Positions 1-7,347 are shown, counted from the first letter of the stretch. The stretch: 14,225 nt of DNA from Lachnospiraceae bacterium UBA4316 (GCA_002394535.1 DGUG01000190.1:1-14225), one strand, 5' to 3'. The notes: generated from the sequence alone by a model not told the origin. Numbers and translations are program-made.

Positions 1-142
1 TCTCCGACTCAATATATTGGAGATCTGCTATTTTCTTATTTAATATCCGCTCCAGACACTTTATCGCCAGCTTTTTCCGGCGCATAACCAGCGCAAAAAC
101 TATATGATTCCTGATCGTTATCGTATTTATATCGATTGCCAT
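1..142 (-). CDS. PD-(D/E)XK nuclease-family transposase (Rpn-like), 5' part only
   Basis: This is the first 47 codons of a gene that runs off the left edge; it is too short to be seen as a long reading frame. The start ATG (142-140) has an excellent ribosome site, AGGAGG, about seven bases upstream. The peptide opens MAIDINTITIRNHIVF and continues with a pattern of I.N...F..VM....L...CLERIL..KI.D..Y.E.E. This pattern is typical of the N-terminus of the Firmicute PD-(D/E)XK nuclease-family transposases (PF12784, related to Rpn recombination-promoting nucleases). The catalytic region lies outside the window, so activity cannot be judged. These proteins are common in multiple copies in Lachnospiraceae and act on DNA. 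The family call rests on the pattern alone. It could also be a degenerate copy. Confidence 0.65.
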   Translation of the reverse strand, partial: MAIDINTITIRNHIVFALVMRRKKLAIKCLERILNKKIADLQYIESE

Positions 143-578
143 TCTTTGTACCTCCTTATACTGTAAAAAAACATTGATTTTTCAGGCAACAAACCATGTA
201 CTTTTAACTGTATCTGGCATGTTGCATCCCAGTAAGGAGGCGGTCTGGCAGAGTGTGAAAACACTCTTCGCGCAACAAAATGTTTCATCTGAAAATCCTT
301 TTTTTTATTACCGAAAGAAGGATTTACACCCGGTCACTCGGCAATAAAAAAGGATCGTACGTCACGCGCCACGAATCGATATTCTGTTTTGATCGTGATG
401 AATTGTACGAAACAACTTTACTTTAGCATAAGGTCAGAAACGACGCAACAATAAAAATATGCAGATTTGTTGCTTCTGTGGCACCTTCGGCATAAGTGCG
501 TAACAGCATAAAACAAGGCCGGTTACCTGTCGCATCCGAAGAGTTCGGAACGCGGCAAGATAACCGGCCTTGTTTTCA
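143..578. other. gene-free stretch rich in inverted repeats
   Basis: No convincing gene lies here. Structures seen: (a) a 7-bp hairpin with GAAA loop at 250-267; (b) an imperfect inverted repeat, 295-314 against 338-355, whose arms are T-rich and A-rich with an ATCCT/AGGAT core; (c) GCAACAA at 445-451 against TTGTTGC at 467-473, extended by CAGAA/TTCTG after a bulge; (d) the octamer GCAACAAA directly at 186-193 and 272-279, and inverted at 466-473; (e) the long hairpin at 510-576, listed separately. The segment sits upstream of the nuclease/transposase-like gene, so it may carry that gene's promoter or leader, but no clear -35/-10 pair was found. Remnants of a mobile element are another possibility. 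Confidence 0.5.
510..576 (-). terminator. long hairpin, probable bidirectional terminator
   Basis: A 16-bp perfect inverted repeat (510-525 and 561-576, core AAGGCCGGTTA) encloses an inner stem, TCCGAA-GAG-TTCGGA (535-549), with further TGTCGC/GCGGCA pairing that includes one wobble. Reading the minus strand, the stem is followed by TTGTTTTATG, and reading the plus strand by TTGTTTTCAAT, so it can act either way. It is the first strong terminator downstream of the mannanase gene and probably ends the sensor-mannanase transcript about 250 bases past the stop codon. Confidence 0.6.
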
Positions 579-791
579 ATTGGCAAACTATTCCATCAAA
601 TAACCTCTGAAATTGAATGAGTATCCTTTGCCCTGTCGCATAAAGGCGTAATGTTGCACCTGAAATATGTTCGCCGTGTGGGGGAGGATCTGATTGAATT
701 CACCATTCCCGGAGATCCCGCTTACCTGTCCGTCAGAAACCGGGCAGCATTTAAAAAGAAATTTCTGCAGTATATGAACTCCATAAATTAA
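579..791 (+). pseudogene. remnant of a LytTR-family DNA-binding regulator (3' end)
   Basis: A plus-strand frame from about 621 to a TAA at 789-791 encodes a peptide containing ALSHKGVMLHLKYVRRVGE and ending in YLSVRNRAAFKKKFLQYMN. The order HKG..L.LKYV.R, then a short beta segment, then S.R.R..FK..FL.Y, fits the C-terminal half of a LytTR domain (compare the usual HKSYLVNL.YV and SRRYRK.FK). The same frame continues upstream to about 579 (GKLFHQITSEIE) across an in-frame TGA at 618-620. No start codon with a ribosome site precedes it, and the receiver domain is missing. It therefore reads as a truncated and interrupted gene. An intact ORF from ATG 651 (46 codons) exists but has no obvious Shine-Dalgarno. 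The overlapping minus-strand frame at 588-797 shows no recognisable features. The assignment is by motif memory only. Confidence 0.42.
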
Positions 792-828
792 TCCCAAGAG
801 TATACTCCATTATTCATTCAGAGGGTGA

Positions 829-1893
829 TCAGTTAAATGCCGGAAGCTCATCCAGCGTGATCACCTTCTCGCTTTGATATACAGCCTTCAGGTTTTCCGG
901 ATCGTTGGCCTTGATATAATCCGTATGCCAGATCATGAACCAGGCCCACATGGCGCCTGCAGCTTCAAACTCACCCACCGACGGTACATTTCCGCACTCA
1001 TGAAACGCCATGGGTTTATCCGCCACCTTGAGGAGCCTCTTCCAGGCCCGGGCGTTGGTTGAATTATCGTAGGTATCCGATCCGATCACATCCACATAGC
1101 TGTCTCCGGGATACCAGCCGCTCCGTACTTCTCCGGAATAGCCCAGTACCCAGATCAGATTGTTCAGCTGATACTCGTTGGTGAACTTATCATACATCAG
1201 CTGCCAGAGACGGATGAAATTCTCTCCTCCGCCCTTGCCCCACCAGAACCACTTGCCGTCGAATTCATGGAAGGGACGCCAGAGCACCGGAACGTTTGCG
1301 TCTCTCAGCTGCTGCAGCGCCTTCGCCGCCTGATCCCAGCTCTTCATCATCCCTTCGTATTCCGGGGTGCCCTCGGTGAGCAGCCGGTCAAAATCCGGAT
1401 CCTCATCCAGACTTTCCTGATAACCGCTGCCGTATACGCCGGTATGCCAGCAGATGGTCACGATCCCGCCTTTTTGATCCCAGGCCTTTGAACGCTCCAC
1501 CACGCCGTCGAAATCATTGTTCATAAAGTCCAGTCCCCGCATGGCCGGAAGCTTTCCCGTGGTTTCCTGTATATAGTCCATCTCGTAATCCGGAGATCCC
1601 ATCCAGGTGGATTCCTGCTGACAGCTCAGCATGTTCGTTCCGTAGTTCTCACTGATATACCGGTAGATCTTCTGTGTCTTCTCCGATGCCGCTGCATTGC
1701 TGAGTGTATATTCCCCTGCAGCCTTCTCCGTAACAATTTCCTCCGGTTCTGCAGGCTTATCATTTTTTACACAGGCGGTCATGGAGCACGCCATGATCCC
1801 CGCCAGTACTGCTGCGAAAACCCTGCCGGAGCTTTGCCTTATTCTTCTTCTGTTCCACATCACATTCTTTTCCCGCTTCATCGTACCATCCAT
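829..1893 (-). CDS. glycoside hydrolase family 26 lipoprotein, probable beta-mannanase
   Basis: Likely an endo-1,4-beta-mannanase (GH26) tethered to the outer face of the membrane, cutting mannan or glucomannan backbones by a retaining mechanism. From the ATG at 1893 the protein has 354 residues: a basic n-region, a hydrophobic stretch (25-36) and a lipobox with Cys41 (SMTAC), then a TIM-barrel-type catalytic domain from about 70 to the end. WRPFHE (205-210) carries the expected acid/base Glu210, and AFHECG places the nucleophile at Glu299. No carbohydrate-binding module is present. An in-frame GTG at 1911 directly follows the upstream stop and is an alternative start. ATG 1893 is preferred because GGGAG lies six bases before it; ATG 1860 would also keep the signal peptide. 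It is the last gene of the three-gene operon with two HD-GYP proteins. Related GH26 activities (xylanase, lichenase) cannot be excluded. Confidence 0.87.
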   Translation of the reverse strand: MDGTMKREKNVMWNRRRIRQSSGRVFAAVLAGIMACSMTACVKNDKPAEPEEIVTEKAAGEYTLSNAAASEKTQKIYRYISENYGTNMLSCQQESTWMGSPDYEMDYIQETTGKLPAMRGLDFMNNDFDGVVERSKAWDQKGGIVTICWHTGVYGSGYQESLDEDPDFDRLLTEGTPEYEGMMKSWDQAAKALQQLRDANVPVLWRPFHEFDGKWFWWGKGGGENFIRLWQLMYDKFTNEYQLNNLIWVLGYSGEVRSGWYPGDSYVDVIGSDTYDNSTNARAWKRLLKVADKPMAFHECGNVPSVGEFEAAGAMWAWFMIWHTDYIKANDPENLKAVYQSEKVITLDELPAFN

Positions 1894-1911
1894 TCGACTC
1901 TCCCGTTCCAC

Positions 1912-3642
1912 CTATCCTTCGGTCGATGCCGGTTTCGCCATTTTTTCCGCTTCCTCATTCTGTTTTCGGTAATAGGCCTCCAGCTTCGGGCGGGCAGCCA
2001 CATAATAGGGCTCCAGACGTTTATCAAAATGCTTGCCCATGCCCTCCATGATGATCCGGTCCGCTTCCTCAAAGGACATACTCTCCTTATATACACGCTT
2101 GCTGACCAGTGCATCATACACATCCGCGATGGCCATGATCCGGGCCTCCAGCGGGATTTCCAGACCCTTCAGGCCCTCCGGATAACCCGATCCGTCCCAG
2201 CGTTCATGATGATAATTCGCAACATTCTCCGCGATCTTGCGGAAATACTCGTCATCGGTTCCTTCCAGGATCTGATGTACGATCCGTCCGCCCTCGGCCG
2301 CATGCATCTTCATCTTCTCAAATTCCCAGGGTTCGAATCTTCCGGGTTTCCTGAGGATCGCGTCATCCACGGCGATCTTCCCCAGATCGTGCATCGGCGC
2401 AGCCTTGATGATGGCTTTACGAAATTCGTTGGTCACATGAAGCCGGTTGTTCTTCATGATCTCATCCATCAGAAACCGTACACATTCACTGGTCCGTTTG
2501 ATATGTCCGCCGGTGGAATTGTCCCGGCTTTCTACCAGCGTCGCCATACTGAGGATCAGCTTGTCATGCATTTCCTTGATATGTTCAGTTTTCTCATCTA
2601 CCTCTTCCTGAAGGTTATTGTTGAAGCTGTTGAGCAAGGCGATGTACTGCTGGTTCTTCGTATCATCGGAAATGAAGATCCGGTAGCCCCGGCGCTTCTG
2701 CCCGTCATACAGGTAATCCACATCAAAGAGATAGGTGTGTCCATCCCTGGAGTAGAAGGATGTATCATTTTCCTCATTCTCTTCAAAACACTTCAGCCGG
2801 CTGACCGCTTCCCTTTCCAGAAAGGGAATGTCCGCCGCCGGTGTATCCACCTTCACCTCATTAAGCTCGGGGAAGAACTTCCTGGCTGCAGCATTTGCAC
2901 CCAGATACCGGTATTTGAAATCAAAGGAAAGGAAACCGGACTCCCCGCTTTCGATCAGGGAATCGATATGGGTCTCCGAAACATCATACAGACAGATGGT
3001 GTTTACTATGATCAGATAGAATATCTCAGCAAAGCAGTATGTAGCCGGAAGGGGATTAATGCTGGACGGGAAGAGCTTCGTTCCGATATACGAGAAGATC
3101 GACACCGCCTCCGGGATCGCCATCAGGAAGATGATCTTGTTGGATACGTCCTTCTTCTTCACATAACTGTACACCAGTGCCCAGATACTGATGGCAAAAT
3201 AAACCGCCAGCATCACGTAAAGGACTGTATGCATGAACCCGTATTCCTTCACCAGGATAGAGCCTTCCTCCGTCCGCTCCAGTGCAAGCTCCGTATAGAA
3301 GATACCGGAGGAACCTGCAGTGAGCTCCGAACCGTAAACAAGCAGTGTAGATACAAAGAGCCCCACCCTGAGTCCCCTGGGGAATTCAATGTTACAGCGG
3401 TCAAGAATACACATCATGATGAACAGGAGCTGGAAGCAGCCCCCCAGATAGACCATATGGTTGGCCATGATGGCTTCCTGCAGATTGGTGGACAGCGCCT
3501 GATAGAGGAAGCCCAGATTGCTGATGGGAATAAAAGTGAAAAGCAGTGTAAAATGCACGTCAAAATGCTTGTGCCAGACAAACACGTACACAAGTGATAA
3601 GGTCAGCGATATTCCCAATGTGGCTGCGTAGTAAGCGATCAT
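1912..3642 (-). CDS. 7TM sensor with PAS-like region and HD-GYP c-di-GMP phosphodiesterase domain
   Basis: A 576-residue membrane protein predicted to hydrolyse cyclic di-GMP in response to an unknown signal. Residues 1-220 contain about seven hydrophobic helices, resembling the 7TM module at the N-terminus of some histidine kinases (HisKA_7TM type). Residues about 230-330 look like a PAS domain (GFLSFDFKYRYLGANAAARKF). A short coiled linker (335-365) leads to an HD-GYP domain (about 365-550). The metal and catalytic residues are intact: His380, His418-Asp419 with Lys422 (HDLGK), His478-His479-Glu480, the GYP triplet at 486-488 and Asp507. The C-terminus is a charged tail. The start ATG shares one base with the stop of the preceding gene (TAATG), with AGGA just upstream, so translation is probably coupled. 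The stop TAG abuts the region of the mannanase start. Partner signal and output are inferred. Confidence 0.85.
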   Translation of the reverse strand: MIAYYAATLGISLTLSLVYVFVWHKHFDVHFTLLFTFIPISNLGFLYQALSTNLQEAIMANHMVYLGGCFQLLFIMMCILDRCNIEFPRGLRVGLFVSTLLVYGSELTAGSSGIFYTELALERTEEGSILVKEYGFMHTVLYVMLAVYFAISIWALVYSYVKKKDVSNKIIFLMAIPEAVSIFSYIGTKLFPSSINPLPATYCFAEIFYLIIVNTICLYDVSETHIDSLIESGESGFLSFDFKYRYLGANAAARKFFPELNEVKVDTPAADIPFLEREAVSRLKCFEENEENDTSFYSRDGHTYLFDVDYLYDGQKRRGYRIFISDDTKNQQYIALLNSFNNNLQEEVDEKTEHIKEMHDKLILSMATLVESRDNSTGGHIKRTSECVRFLMDEIMKNNRLHVTNEFRKAIIKAAPMHDLGKIAVDDAILRKPGRFEPWEFEKMKMHAAEGGRIVHQILEGTDDEYFRKIAENVANYHHERWDGSGYPEGLKGLEIPLEARIMAIADVYDALVSKRVYKESMSFEEADRIIMEGMGKHFDKRLEPYYVAARPKLEAYYRKQNEEAEKMAKPASTEG

Positions 3643-6600
3643 TATCCTTTGTTCCCGGCCCCTTCTTCTGTCTTCTTTTCCGCTTCGGTCTGTTCTGTTC
3701 CGGTTTTATCCTGACCCGGATCGTCCTTCTGCTGTTTCTTGTGGATATTATTGATATCCTCCATACTTCCGCCGCCCTGATCCTCGGGATCACGGAATTC
3801 TCCCTGTTCTACCAGCTTAAGGAAGGCTTCTACCACATCCGCCTCCAGCTGCGTACCGGAAACCTCCTTGATGATGGATACGGCCTTGTCGAAATTCATC
3901 CTTTTACGATACGGACGATCGGAATACATGGCGTCGAAGGTATCCGCTACGGCGATGATCTGTGCCACTCTCGGGATCTCCTCTCCCTTAAGCCCCTTGG
4001 GATAGCCTTTCCCATCGGGACGCTCGTGGTGATAGCCCGCTCCTATGGCCAGCTCCGGCATGATGCTGATATCCTTCAGTACCCGGTAGCCCAGAGAGGA
4101 ATGGGACTTGATGATCTTGAATTCTTCATCCGTAAGCTTGCCCGGCTTGTTCAGCACCTCAGGTGGAACGCCGATCTTACCGATATCATGGAGCAATGCG
4201 ATATTGTAATACTTCTCCACGGTCTCCTCGTCATAGCCCAGCGCCTTCGTCAGCATGGCGGTATATTCCGCAACACGGGTAGAATGACCATTGGTATATT
4301 TGTCCTTCATATCGATGGTCTTCGCGAAGGCCTCGATCATCTCGCGGATGAATACCTTGTTCTCATGTTCCTTCTTTTTAAGCTTTGCCAGCTTCCGCCG
4401 AACATAGAGGATAACCAGAGCAGCGATCAGCATCACGCCGAGAACGGCCACCAGTATCCGGAACCAGACCTTCTCGTAAACGGCCTTCTCCTTCACGATG
4501 GTCACCGCCAGCTCCTTATCTCCCCGCCCCAGAGCATCCTTCAGATGCATGACAAAGCGATAATTCCCGCCGTCCAGATTCGTATAGGCCACCGGTTCCA
4601 GCTCCGACCGTTTCACAGTGGTGGTCGTCTGGTCAAAGCCTTCCAGAGAGTAAGTAACCTGGGGGTTCATCAGTGAATAGGTATAAACGAAGCAGTGAAT
4701 GGTCACACGGGTAGCATCTGAGGGCACACGAATGGTTCCCCCATCCGTTGCGTAGATCAGGGTTCCGTCCACATCTACAAAGGGAACCGCCATCTTGATC
4801 TCGTTTACCCCCATCAAAGGATCATCGATATTTACCTTCACCACACCGGCATTCCCGGCTATATACAGTATGCCTTCACGGGTCAGCCCACTATAGGAGT
4901 TGGCTGTGGTCACATAGGAGAGACCATTGTTCCTGTCGAAGAATACCGGCGTAAGCTCTTCATTCCTGAGCAGATCCTCCACACTGCAGACATAGATACC
5001 ATTGCTGCTGAGGATCCACATTTCCCCCTTGTTATTCTCATACAGATCAAAGTTGTTGGAATATGGGAACTTCTTTATGGTATTTACCTTATAGTCGGTG
5101 TCCATATAGGCGATGGAATTGCTGGTGATCACCCAGTAGATATCCCGGGATACGTCCTTCTTGATCCGCAGCACCACCTCCGAGCCAAGGCCGATCTCCT
5201 TACCCATATGCTTCACCTGGTGCCCGCTGATCACGTAGATCCCGTCTCCATCCGAACCCATGATCATATCGCCGTTATCCGCCTCCACAAGGGTCAGGAT
5301 CTCCGGGTTACTGATCCCGGACTGTTCGGTAAAGCTTTCCTGTACCTTAAAGCCCTCACCCGCTTCCTTAAGCAGCGCCATTCCGCCGCCGCCGGCAACC
5401 ATGAGGGTTCCGTCCTTCTTCTCACAAACCGTACGTACCCGGTTGCTGGGGAGTCCGTCATCTACCGTGATACAGGTAACTACTCCGTGATCATAAACCA
5501 CCAGGCCCCTGTCGGAAAATGTAGAGAACCACAGACGATCCTTGCTGTCCCGGATGATGGATCGGATCCGACAGCCCTCAAGGAGCAGCTTCAGATCATG
5601 GAATTCTTTAAGCTCCTCCTTCGATGAATTGACCCGTATCACCGGAAACTGTTTAAGCTCTTCCTCCCGTCCCAGCACCGTAAGCCCGGTATCCGTGCCG
5701 ATAAAGATCTGATTGTCCAAAACACAGGTGGAGTTCACCACTGCCGAAGGAAGACCATACCATTCATAGATATCCGTAAACTGATTCGGCACGATCTTCA
5801 TCACGCCCTGACGGGAGGAGGTAAACCAGAGATTCCCCTCGTAATCCGTCAGCATATGATCGATGGAATTATTGATGGGAATATTCTCCAGCTTCACGAA
5901 TTTCCCGTTCTGAAGGAAACCGATCCCATTATCCGCGCAGATCCATACCTCATCCTTGAACTTCTCAATGGAATTGATGTATCGAAGGGGTGCAACGCCA
6001 ATGACCTTCTTATTCTTCAGGCCATTGTCCAGCTTGCCGTAAACCAGCTGAGATTCCTCTGTTCCAAGGTAGACATAGCCGATATTGTCCGGATCCGGAA
6101 GTACCGTGGTGATGACCCCAATACCCAGCTTATTTCCGTCATAGTAGCCTGTCACCTTGCCGTTTTCCATGGTAAAAACAGCACCGCTCAGTGTCTCACC
6201 GTAGATCATACCGTACTTGGTGATCCGAAGCTCACAGATATACTCCTCGTTGATCTGTGTTTCATCCACGGCGTGGAGCTTCAGATCACTGTCGATCATT
6301 CCCAGTCCCTTGGTGGTGGCAATATAAATGTTCCCCGAGGGATCCTCTACGATGGAGCGGATGGATGAGGATTTCAGTCCCTCCGCATCGTCAAACATAC
6401 GGAGCTCACCCTTCTCCATAAGGGCTACGCCGTTATCATTCGTTCCGATCCACAAACGGTCCTTACTGTCCACATAGAGACTTACCACACTGGTCACGCC
6501 GGTGGTGGAATCTATACGCTCGAAGGTATTCCCGTCATAGCGGATCAGACCACTGTAGCAGCCGATCCAGATAAAGCCCTCGGAGGTCTCCGCTATGGCG

Positions 6601-6875
6601 TTGGATTCCGCCGTGGGAAGACCGTTGGTGTTATCATACAGAACGGCAGAGTAACCCTCGCCCTTTCCCGTAGGATCTACCTTGATCTCCTCATTGTCAT
6701 CACCGGAGATGGTTTCCGCATAAACCGTCTCCCCCGGGTATGCTTCAGGTACAGCCACAGCCCCGAAACTCAGACCAAAAAAAAGCGCAAGGGAAAGACC
6801 TGCCCGGAACAGCTTTCCGGATAGTGTTCTTTTCCCTGCGCGTTTTTTTCGAATCGTCATCTTCTCTTTTCTCAT
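3642..6875 (-). CDS. extracellular beta-propeller/Y_Y_Y sensor fused to cytoplasmic HD-GYP domain
   Basis: A 1077-residue one-protein signal transducer. A basic N-terminus and hydrophobic segment (about 22-42) form a signal peptide or anchor. Residues about 75-690 contain repeated units of the two-component-regulator propeller type (for example GLPTAESNAIAETSEGFIWIGC, with the recurring pattern GLP...V....D..G.LWIGT..G). A Y_Y_Y-like beta-sandwich follows (about 718-795, ending YRFVMHLKDALGRGD), then one membrane helix (803-825), a basic/coiled linker and an HD-GYP domain (845-1025). Key residues are present: His864, His896-Asp897-Lys900, His949-His950, GYP at 957-959 and Asp978. A hydrophilic low-complexity tail of about 50 residues ends it. 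The same external architecture is used by Bacteroides hybrid two-component systems that sense glycans; here the output is c-di-GMP hydrolysis. It is first in an operon with a second HD-GYP protein and a GH26 enzyme. The start site has only a weak Shine-Dalgarno; ATG 6860 is an alternative. Confidence 0.87.
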   Translation of the reverse strand: MRKEKMTIRKKRAGKRTLSGKLFRAGLSLALFFGLSFGAVAVPEAYPGETVYAETISGDDNEEIKVDPTGKGEGYSAVLYDNTNGLPTAESNAIAETSEGFIWIGCYSGLIRYDGNTFERIDSTTGVTSVVSLYVDSKDRLWIGTNDNGVALMEKGELRMFDDAEGLKSSSIRSIVEDPSGNIYIATTKGLGMIDSDLKLHAVDETQINEEYICELRITKYGMIYGETLSGAVFTMENGKVTGYYDGNKLGIGVITTVLPDPDNIGYVYLGTEESQLVYGKLDNGLKNKKVIGVAPLRYINSIEKFKDEVWICADNGIGFLQNGKFVKLENIPINNSIDHMLTDYEGNLWFTSSRQGVMKIVPNQFTDIYEWYGLPSAVVNSTCVLDNQIFIGTDTGLTVLGREEELKQFPVIRVNSSKEELKEFHDLKLLLEGCRIRSIIRDSKDRLWFSTFSDRGLVVYDHGVVTCITVDDGLPSNRVRTVCEKKDGTLMVAGGGGMALLKEAGEGFKVQESFTEQSGISNPEILTLVEADNGDMIMGSDGDGIYVISGHQVKHMGKEIGLGSEVVLRIKKDVSRDIYWVITSNSIAYMDTDYKVNTIKKFPYSNNFDLYENNKGEMWILSSNGIYVCSVEDLLRNEELTPVFFDRNNGLSYVTTANSYSGLTREGILYIAGNAGVVKVNIDDPLMGVNEIKMAVPFVDVDGTLIYATDGGTIRVPSDATRVTIHCFVYTYSLMNPQVTYSLEGFDQTTTTVKRSELEPVAYTNLDGGNYRFVMHLKDALGRGDKELAVTIVKEKAVYEKVWFRILVAVLGVMLIAALVILYVRRKLAKLKKKEHENKVFIREMIEAFAKTIDMKDKYTNGHSTRVAEYTAMLTKALGYDEETVEKYYNIALLHDIGKIGVPPEVLNKPGKLTDEEFKIIKSHSSLGYRVLKDISIMPELAIGAGYHHERPDGKGYPKGLKGEEIPRVAQIIAVADTFDAMYSDRPYRKRMNFDKAVSIIKEVSGTQLEADVVEAFLKLVEQGEFRDPEDQGGGSMEDINNIHKKQQKDDPGQDKTGTEQTEAEKKTEEGAGNKG

Positions 6876-6947
6876 ATTGTACTGCCTGCCTGCTTTCTTT
6901 CTTCATCAACAAAGTAAACTGATTTCAGCACAAAAAAACTACCCTTT

Positions 6948-6976
6948 ATTTTAACATACATGGCGTGGATTAACAA
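6948..6976 (-). promoter_or_regulatory. probable sigma-70 promoter of the sensor-mannanase operon
   Basis: On the minus strand TTGTTA (6976-6971) and TAAAAT (6953-6948) are separated by exactly 17 bases. Transcription would start near 6941, giving a leader of about 65 bases before the ATG at 6875. No other pair this good was seen between the gene and tRNA-Ser. The leader shows no recognisable c-di-GMP riboswitch. Confidence 0.5.
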
Positions 6977-7011
6977 GATTACAAGACGCCTCAGCGAATT
7001 CGATCACCCAG

Positions 7012-7043
7012 ATCGAGTAGGAGGGGGGCCCCTCCTACTCGAT
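7012..7043. repeat. 15-bp perfect palindrome
   Basis: Arms 7012-7026 and 7029-7043 (ATCGAGTAGGAGGGG and its complement) are perfect and separated by two bases. Neither strand has a T-tract after it, so it is not a standard terminator. It lies about 36 bases upstream of the predicted -35 of the sensor operon, where a large operator or a cruciform could matter. Confidence 0.8.
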
Positions 7044-7045
7044 GT

Positions 7046-7099
7046 CGCGTTGGCCGGCCTATGTGCATGCAAGCATGCCCGCATGCCGGCCGTATCGCG
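7046..7099. repeat. inverted repeat enclosing three phased GCATGC palindromes
   Basis: GGCCGGC (7052-7058) pairs with GCCGGCC (7085-7091), and CGCG flanks extend the stem (7046-7049 with 7096-7099, unequal spacers). Within it, GCATGC occurs three times at exact 8-base spacing (7065-7070, 7073-7078, 7081-7086). The last copy overlaps the right arm. There is no T-tract and no ORF. The function is unknown. Confidence 0.7.
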
Positions 7100-7100
7100 C

Positions 7101-7142
7101 ATAAAACCGGGCCGGAACCCCGTTCATGGGATTCCGGCCCGG
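7101..7142 (-). terminator. Rho-independent terminator of tRNA-Ser
   Basis: On the minus strand an 11-bp perfect GC-rich stem (7142-7132 with 7117-7107, CCGGGCCGGAA) with a 14-base loop is followed by TTTTAT (7106-7101). It begins ten bases past the tRNA 3' end. It probably also stops any read-through from the acylation operon, which shows no terminator of its own. Confidence 0.85.
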
Positions 7143-7151
7143 CCTGCAGTG

Positions 7152-7239
7152 CGGAGACGGAGGGATTCGAACCCTCGTGCCGGTTGCCCGGCAAACTGAT
7201 TTCGAGTCAGCCCCGTTATGACCACTTCGATACGTCTGC
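7152..7239 (-). tRNA. tRNA-Ser(CGA)
   Basis: An 88-base class II tRNA. Anticodon stem CTGAC/ATCAGT-type with loop CTCGAAA gives anticodon CGA (reads UCG). A long variable arm (GCCGGGCAACCGGC) marks a serine tRNA. The T-arm is GAGGG-TTCGAAT-CCCTC and the discriminator is G. CCA is not encoded. The acceptor stem pairs GCAGACG (7239-7233) with CGTCTCC (7159-7153), which leaves a C-C mismatch at position 2-71; the usual sequence would be GGAGACG. All other pairs hold. The mismatch could reduce charging or processing, or could be a sequencing error. Confidence 0.9.
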
Positions 7240-7256
7240 ATATGTTGATAGGGGGG

Positions 7257-7270
7257 ACCGCGTTAGCGGT
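7257..7270. repeat. short hairpin in the tRNA-Ser leader
   Basis: ACCGC-GTTA-GCGGT is a perfect 5-bp stem, and the flanking GGG/CCC runs may extend pairing. It falls between the predicted start of transcription of tRNA-Ser (near 7297) and the mature 5' end, so it would be removed as part of the 5' leader. Confidence 0.5.
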
Positions 7271-7303
7271 GGGACCCAACACTCCTCTTATTCCCGAATC
7301 TGA

Positions 7304-7332
7304 ATTATAAACAAATATTATCCCTGCGTCAA
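7304..7332 (-). promoter_or_regulatory. strong sigma-70 promoter for tRNA-Ser
   Basis: Minus-strand TTGACG (7332-7327), a 17-base spacer and a perfect TATAAT (7309-7304) form a near-consensus promoter. It starts 15 bases past the stop of the MgtC-like gene and would give a leader of about 58 bases before the tRNA. Confidence 0.85.
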
Positions 7333-7347
7333 CCGAAATAACGGCAT

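Noticed and set aside
588..797. A 69-codon minus-strand frame
   Set aside because: No motif or ribosome site. The opposite strand gives a better family match (LytTR remnant).
1834..3597. A 587-codon plus-strand open frame antisense to the 7TM-HD-GYP gene
   Set aside because: It lies almost wholly opposite a gene with intact HD-GYP motifs and good operon spacing. Its translation has no recognisable motif and is rich in His, Gln and Arg as expected for a shadow frame.
3594..4676. A 360-codon plus-strand open frame antisense to the propeller-HD-GYP gene
   Set aside because: Same reason: it opposes the conserved HD-GYP and Y_Y_Y region, has no ribosome site of note and no domain.
6876..6947. 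c-di-GMP (GEMM) riboswitch in the leader of the sensor operon
   Set aside because: The predicted leader is only about 65 bases and shows neither the two-helix layout nor the conserved GEMM core sequences.
7065..7086. Three regularly spaced GCATGC units as a possible CRISPR or iteron array
   Set aside because: Units are too short, the spacing is 8 bases with no spacers, and no cas or rep gene is near. Kept only as a repeat.
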